Assembly: GCA_948099385.1 (NCBI GenBank)
Contig: CANUEZ040000156.1
Location: 7,833,501 to 7,897,500 of the forward strand
Source: Fasciola hepatica
Lineage: Eukaryota; Platyhelminthes; Trematoda; Plagiorchiida; Fasciolidae
DNA length: 64,000 nucleotides
Direction of reading: 5' to 3'
Positions 61,801 to 64,000 of this stretch are shown here, in pieces. Under the pieces are notes generated by a model. The model saw only the letters and a program-made list of their open reading frames with translations. It was not told the origin of the DNA and made no database searches. Each line of letters opens with the position of its first letter. The first letter of the stretch is position 1. The translations under genes were made by a program, and so were the position numbers.

Positions 61801-63240
61801 TTCAAATATTCAACGTGCCCACGTTGGACTGTTCGTCAATGCGAGTGGTTTGAAATACATTGTTTGATTGAATCTATATACAAACTAAAGTCTTTCAGAT
61901 CACGTTCGAATGGTAGGAACCTCATCAGCAGAAATTCCAAACAATGCACATATTTCAACGATTAGTGATGTAAAATACTACTTAAGTCACGGAGCCAAGT
62001 AATTTATTGTATCGTTATGGATTGCCACCGGTATTCTTCATCCGTATTCAATGAGATTGCCATAACAAACCCACTGTCCGTTGTGTAACACATTTCGTAA
62101 AAATGGGTAATGAGCACATATGGGCCAGATTTTACTGAATGCTAATTCATAGTCGATTTGAGTATTCCGTATACCGACAACTTAGTGACCTATACTTCCT
62201 CAGGCGAGGTAATAGAATGAATTAACATCTATTCACTTCTGTCCCCACGTATGTGCCAGCTCACTTGCACCTTTCCCTCTATTAATGAATCTGATTGTAG
62301 TCTTGACCTTACGAAATCATCAGAGCTCTTCTTGCCTTACCATAAATGGAGCTCAGAACCTCAAAGCGAACTAAACTATGAACCTATTAAAACCAGTCCT
62401 GCGGAAAACCCATGAGACCATTCGGAAGAGTTTCAAGTTGAGTCGCAGTTCATTATTTCTCGTGAGCCACAAAGTATTCATTTGTTATTAAAAGCCCTTT
62501 CAACACTTATGGCTTTTTGTGTATTTCCATACAATTGAGCTAGCAGTGTTTTGTCCACATATTTAAAACTCATCTGTTCAGTTAATCACATACTCAACGA
62601 TTCAGATAATGTTGAGACGTTACGAATACGTCAGAGCATCTTCCTCCAAATAACATAACGAGTGTTTGCTGAGAACTGATGACGTTTTTGCAGAGAATCT
62701 AACCTTCGAATCATAGTTTCATTTGACCTGATTGTTCACGTAAAACAACCTAAATATATGGTGAAGAGTAAATATACAATAAGGCAGGGAAGGTGAAAAC
62801 ATCCTGCATAGCCCCCTGAGGGTAAACACACCTTTGCTATCTGCTCAACAAATTGATCGGCCATATCAGGATGATTTATTTCCATCATAATTGGAAATTC
62901 GAACGACAAAAATGGCATCATATGGTTTCATCCTAGCAAATACATCATTCGCGAGAAAAAAAGAAGACTTCAACCATGAGACTCAAGATTTTCGTTTACT
63001 CTTGCCCACTGCGTACTTGAAACTTGTCATTGTATCTATCACATCACAAGAAACCTATAGCAGTGGAATGGGTTGGATTTAAATCTCTTACGGTGCGTTC
63101 GGTGAGAGCGGTGAGAGATCTGTTTGGCGAGTGCCAAGGCAAACAGACTTTTCGTTTCAACTGCCTTCAAAAATAAAGCGCTGATGATGCATTATAGTAC
63201 GCTTTGCTTCACTGAATACTAATGGTATCGATACAGGACT
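58810..63240. other. anonymous stretch
   Basis: No gene is recognised. Minus frames 59365-59051 (104 codons), 59495-59262 and 60067-59816 lie upstream of the RTE-like RT in the same direction but do not show endonuclease or RT motifs. The last contains YRKLLEETLRKSMCVATDD, which looks protein-like yet is unassigned. Other frames are short. Confidence 0.35.
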
Positions 63241-63249
63241 ATGGATCAT

Positions 63250-64000
63250 ACTTTTACTTTATTGCGACTATCTATAATGAGAGGACTATGTGGCTTGTTG
63301 GATGTCACGGAGTACTCTAGTTCACGACCGGCGGTCAAAGGTGAGATCGCAACACAGATGGATCCAGTTCCGATTCTAGACAGGAGCGCCTTAAATGAAA
63401 TGGAGTCTCAATCGCTTGACGTCCGACTTACCAGTGCTGATCTATGTTTCAGCAGCCCTCCAAGTCGGCAGAGCCAACCCCGGCATGTATCAGGTGACAG
63501 ACAGTTTCAAAATCTCGGTGTCTGGACCATTGCAGATATCGTCATTGAAGATATAGCGACACGTTTACAGTGTCGGAGCAGCGTTCTCTTAAAGTATCGT
63601 TTGATATTTTACCGAGACAGGTCACCTTGAGGGAGATTGGCCAACGCAGGTGTTCAGAAGCCTTCAGCTTTCTGACTTCCTTGACAAGTAATGACTATGT
63701 TTTGCAAGCATAGGTCATTATGGGACTAACTGCACCTCGAAAGACGCGAATTCGATTTCAGAGACTAATCCAGTTGCGCGCCCAAATTTACTCGCGTAGC
63801 GGAAAAACATTCTGCCGTTGTTGTAGTCGAGCACTTTGATTTCTTTCATGGTGTAGCAACTACCGAGGGTACTTGATTCTAGTTATTTGAATGTCTGCGG
63901 ATGCTCAACTAGCCCGCGGTTGACGTCTATTAGTTGGTTGGACTGTGCAGCACAAGTCTGAAAAAAAACCCAGTTTTTGACGTACTGATTTTCAGTCACG
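63250..64000 (-). mobile_element. RTE-like LINE, RT C-terminal part, running off the window
   Basis: The minus strand gives YLGS near 63880. It then gives RIRVFRGAVSPIMTYACKT and SLLVKEVRKLKASEH (about 63760-63665), where the family has 'KxRVFxAxVxxxLxYGCETW' and 'KRLxxFEHRCLR'. ISNDTLRERCSDTVNVS (about 63615-63560) corresponds to 'MSNxxIRExC...VS', and LQWSRH to 'LQWFGHVLR'. The coding direction enters from beyond the right edge, so the RT catalytic region would lie outside the window. Plus frame 63241-63630 (129 codons) is the shadow of this element. Stops and frame changes indicate a dead copy from a different RTE-like subfamily than 57.8 kb. Confidence 0.78.

Noticed and set aside
63241..63630. 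129-codon plus-strand frame as a gene
   Set aside because: The complementary strand translates as RTE-like RT sequence, so the plus frame is a shadow.

Overview
The window looks like gene-poor, repeat-riddled chromosomal DNA from a metazoan. It is AT-rich, has no operon-like gene packing, and its open frames are mostly under 130 codons and fall about equally on both strands. The only proteins I could recognise are decayed retrotransposon proteins. The mix of CR1-like and RTE-like LINEs, a Ty3/Gypsy remnant and tRNA-headed short elements with hammerhead-like 3' modules suggests a flatworm (perhaps a tapeworm). That assignment is inference, not something read directly. I found no host protein-coding exon I could defend and no intact functional tRNA or rRNA gene.

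Layout. 1-5.5 kb is mostly anonymous, with a possible LINE tail (3470-3700, minus) and a hammerhead-like core (about 4856, minus). 5.5-6.9 kb is a degenerate CR1-like reverse transcriptase on the plus strand. 7-19 kb is anonymous apart from a foldback hairpin at 14338-14560. 19.2 kb has a TA tract, followed by an RTE-like RT tail (19440-20000, minus). 20-30 kb is anonymous. 30-47 kb holds most of the short elements: tRNA-like heads at 30.1, 32.2, 34.3, 38.6, 40.1 and 42.5 kb, hammerhead-like modules at 30.5, 34.3, 38.6, 42.5 and 46.4 kb, and a second CR1-like LINE at 36.96-38.17 kb (minus). 49-54.4 kb is organised around a Ty3/Gypsy pol remnant (RNase H then integrase, minus), flanked by two inverted copies of a 200-230 bp sequence with a primer-binding-site-like motif. 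55.2-56.95 kb is a direct tandem repeat of a purine-rich unit of about 0.9 kb, each copy with a TATA-like site. 57.8-58.8 kb and 63.25-64 kb are two more RTE-like RT remnants, both minus.

How it fits together. The autonomous elements (CR1-like, RTE-like, Gypsy) all carry stops and frameshifts and look dead. The short elements are non-autonomous and would have depended on LINE proteins. The most interesting signal is the recurring arrangement of a tRNA-like box B, then a CTGATGA-like core, then GAAAC, then a CAGCTGTGC-like tail. It parallels the known schistosome Sm-alpha family, but here it is diverged and seen in several copies. None of these calls was tested with a search or a folding program.
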